A DNA stretch of 34,687 bases from an uncultured Gammaproteobacteria bacterium (GTDB lineage: Bacteria; Pseudomonadota; Gammaproteobacteria; GCA-002705445; GCA-002716945): assembly GCA_913048065.1 (NCBI GenBank), contig CAJWVG010000011.1:1-34687 (forward strand), read 5' to 3'. Below are positions 33,826 through 34,687 of this stretch, in pieces. The notes beneath the pieces were generated by a model, which was given only the letters and a program-made list of their open reading frames with translations, did no database searches and was not told the origin of the DNA. The position numbers were made by a program, and so were the translations under genes. Every line of letters begins with the position of its first letter. The first letter of the stretch is position 1.

Positions 33826-34590
33826 AAAGCAAAATATTTTTTTTAAGCTTATGGAATCAGATATATAAGTTATTCCTGCTCCAATGTATGAAAATATTAA
33901 TGTAGATATTGAAATTAGCAAGAAAGCATTATAGTCAATAAAATTAAAAATGTTATTCTCAAGTATTTGAGTAGTCATACTAACTATATATGTAATTATG
34001 ATTCCAAATAAGGCAATTGGAACTCCACATGCAGCTGCAGTGGCAATACTTCTTTTCAAAGTCTCGCCAAAAAATTTGAAATATGGAGTAGTAAGTGTTC
34101 CACCGCCAATACCCAGCAAAGTACTTACAGAACCAGTAAAAAAAGCAAAAGTATTGAGAAACTTATATTTGTTATTTTCTTTTATTGTAACCTCGTTTTT
34201 ATATGATTCTGTTGTAGTTATCATATAAATGGCTATAACTATAAGCAATATTCCATAATATATTTTAATTATGTGACTCGATAGTACAGTAATTAAAATT
34301 ACACCAACTATAGATCCCAAACTTAGACCTGGTAGCATTCGGTAAAATAACTTCCAGTTAATTAATTTATTCTTATTATGTTTTACTGCAGCAGAAAGAC
34401 TAGAAATCACAACACATGCAAGAGAGGTACTAACTGCGCTTTGCATGATATTATCTAAATAAAGTTCATTGTAGTGAAAAATAAAAAATAATGAAGGAAC
34501 AAATATTATTCCACCTCCGAGGCCCAAAAGTCCACCTAGAAATCCTCCAACTATTCCTATAATTAAATAAAGTATATAAATATCAAACAT
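33787..34590 (-). CDS. TauE/SafE-family sulfite/organosulfonate exporter
   Basis: 267 residues from ATG 34590 (TTG one codon earlier is also in frame; TTTTTAGG upstream gives the ribosome site). It is mostly hydrophobic with about eight membrane helices. GIVGGFLGGLLGLGGGIIFVP and its repeat GSVSTLLGIGGGTLTTPYF are the two glycine-rich signatures of the family. Members export sulfite, sulfonates or related anions across the inner membrane; the substrate here is unknown. It converges on ubiI with an unusually long 39-bp coding overlap and has its own divergent spacer upstream. Confidence 0.92.
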   Translation of the reverse strand: MFDIYILYLIIGIVGGFLGGLLGLGGGIIFVPSLFFIFHYNELYLDNIMQSAVSTSLACVVISSLSAAVKHNKNKLINWKLFYRMLPGLSLGSIVGVILITVLSSHIIKIYYGILLIVIAIYMITTTESYKNEVTIKENNKYKFLNTFAFFTGSVSTLLGIGGGTLTTPYFKFFGETLKRSIATAAACGVPIALFGIIITYIVSMTTQILENNIFNFIDYNAFLLISISTLIFSYIGAGITYISDSISLKKIFCFSLIIIGITILIS

Positions 34591-34677
34591 CAATCATTAC
34601 CTAAAAATCATATATTATAGTTTAAAATATCCTTAATTGTGGCATACTATATGAAATTAAAATTAAAGGAAATTCAC

Positions 34678-34687
34678 ATGTCAGGAA
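34678..34687 (+). CDS. Start of a gene cut by the window end
   Basis: ATG at 34678 with AAAGGA 7 nt upstream begins a frame reading M-S-G before the window ends. The spacing and the open spacer behind the TauE gene favour a true start, but the product cannot be told. Confidence 0.5.

Noticed and set aside
1-34687. CRISPR arrays, insertion sequences, prophage or att sites
   Set aside because: No regularly spaced repeats, transposase or integrase motifs, or composition shifts were seen. The window reads as core chromosome.

Overview
The window is clearly AT-rich, densely packed bacterial chromosome, most likely from a gammaproteobacterium. The best marker is the block TIGR02449-like coiled coil / zapA diverging from ygfB (UPF0149)-pepP-ubiH-ubiI, a classic gammaproteobacterial arrangement. 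An RpoD with regions 1.1 to 4, Coq7 and two UbiH-family hydroxylases fit this. The strong A+T bias, near absence of spacers, tail-to-tail genes with 0-3 bp between them and few terminators suggest a streamlined genome. A marine SUP05/Thioglobus-like relative is my guess by style and gene content; nothing here proves it.

Layout. 1-1863 (minus): a GltD-like FAD/4Fe-4S oxidoreductase overlapping a molybdopterin oxidoreductase cut by the window edge. 2028-2675: a DUF1326 protein with a good terminator. 2696-6451: three TPR proteins, one with a glycosyltransferase-9-like tail and one with a 2OG-Fe(II) oxygenase tail. 6535-9146 (minus): rpoD, msrA, tRNA-Ile2(CAU), then a 43-residue Cys/Lys-rich small ORF. 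9264-16480 (plus): a thioredoxin-fold protein followed by tkt-gap-pgk-pyk-fba (class I). 16484-18476 (minus): pseudoazurin-purC-bioD. 18579-24251 (plus): rpe-trpE-trpG-trpD-trpC-VOC protein-speD. 24252-24884 (minus): coq7. 24998-25787 (plus): rplM-rpsI. 25790-26443 (minus): rpiA. 26512-28068 (plus): ilvA and its terminator. 28117-29517 (minus): TIGR02449-like, zapA, EVE-domain protein, then a long A-tract region and a histone H1-like gene. 29594-33825 (plus): ygfB, pepP and two ubiquinone-type hydroxylases. 33787-34590 (minus): a TauE/SafE exporter overlapping the preceding gene tail to tail. A final plus-strand gene begins at 34678.

How the genes fit together. tkt, gap, pgk, fba, rpe and rpiA supply much of the reversible carbon-rearranging chemistry shared by the Calvin cycle and pentose phosphate pathway. 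No RuBisCO or phosphoribulokinase is in view, so autotrophy cannot be claimed. Coq7 and the two UbiH-family enzymes point to aerobic ubiquinone synthesis. Pseudoazurin and the molybdopterin/GltD pair point to additional periplasmic and redox electron transfer. The least explained parts are the TPR trio, the small Cys-rich ORF after the tRNA, and the H1-like gene behind its A-tract region.
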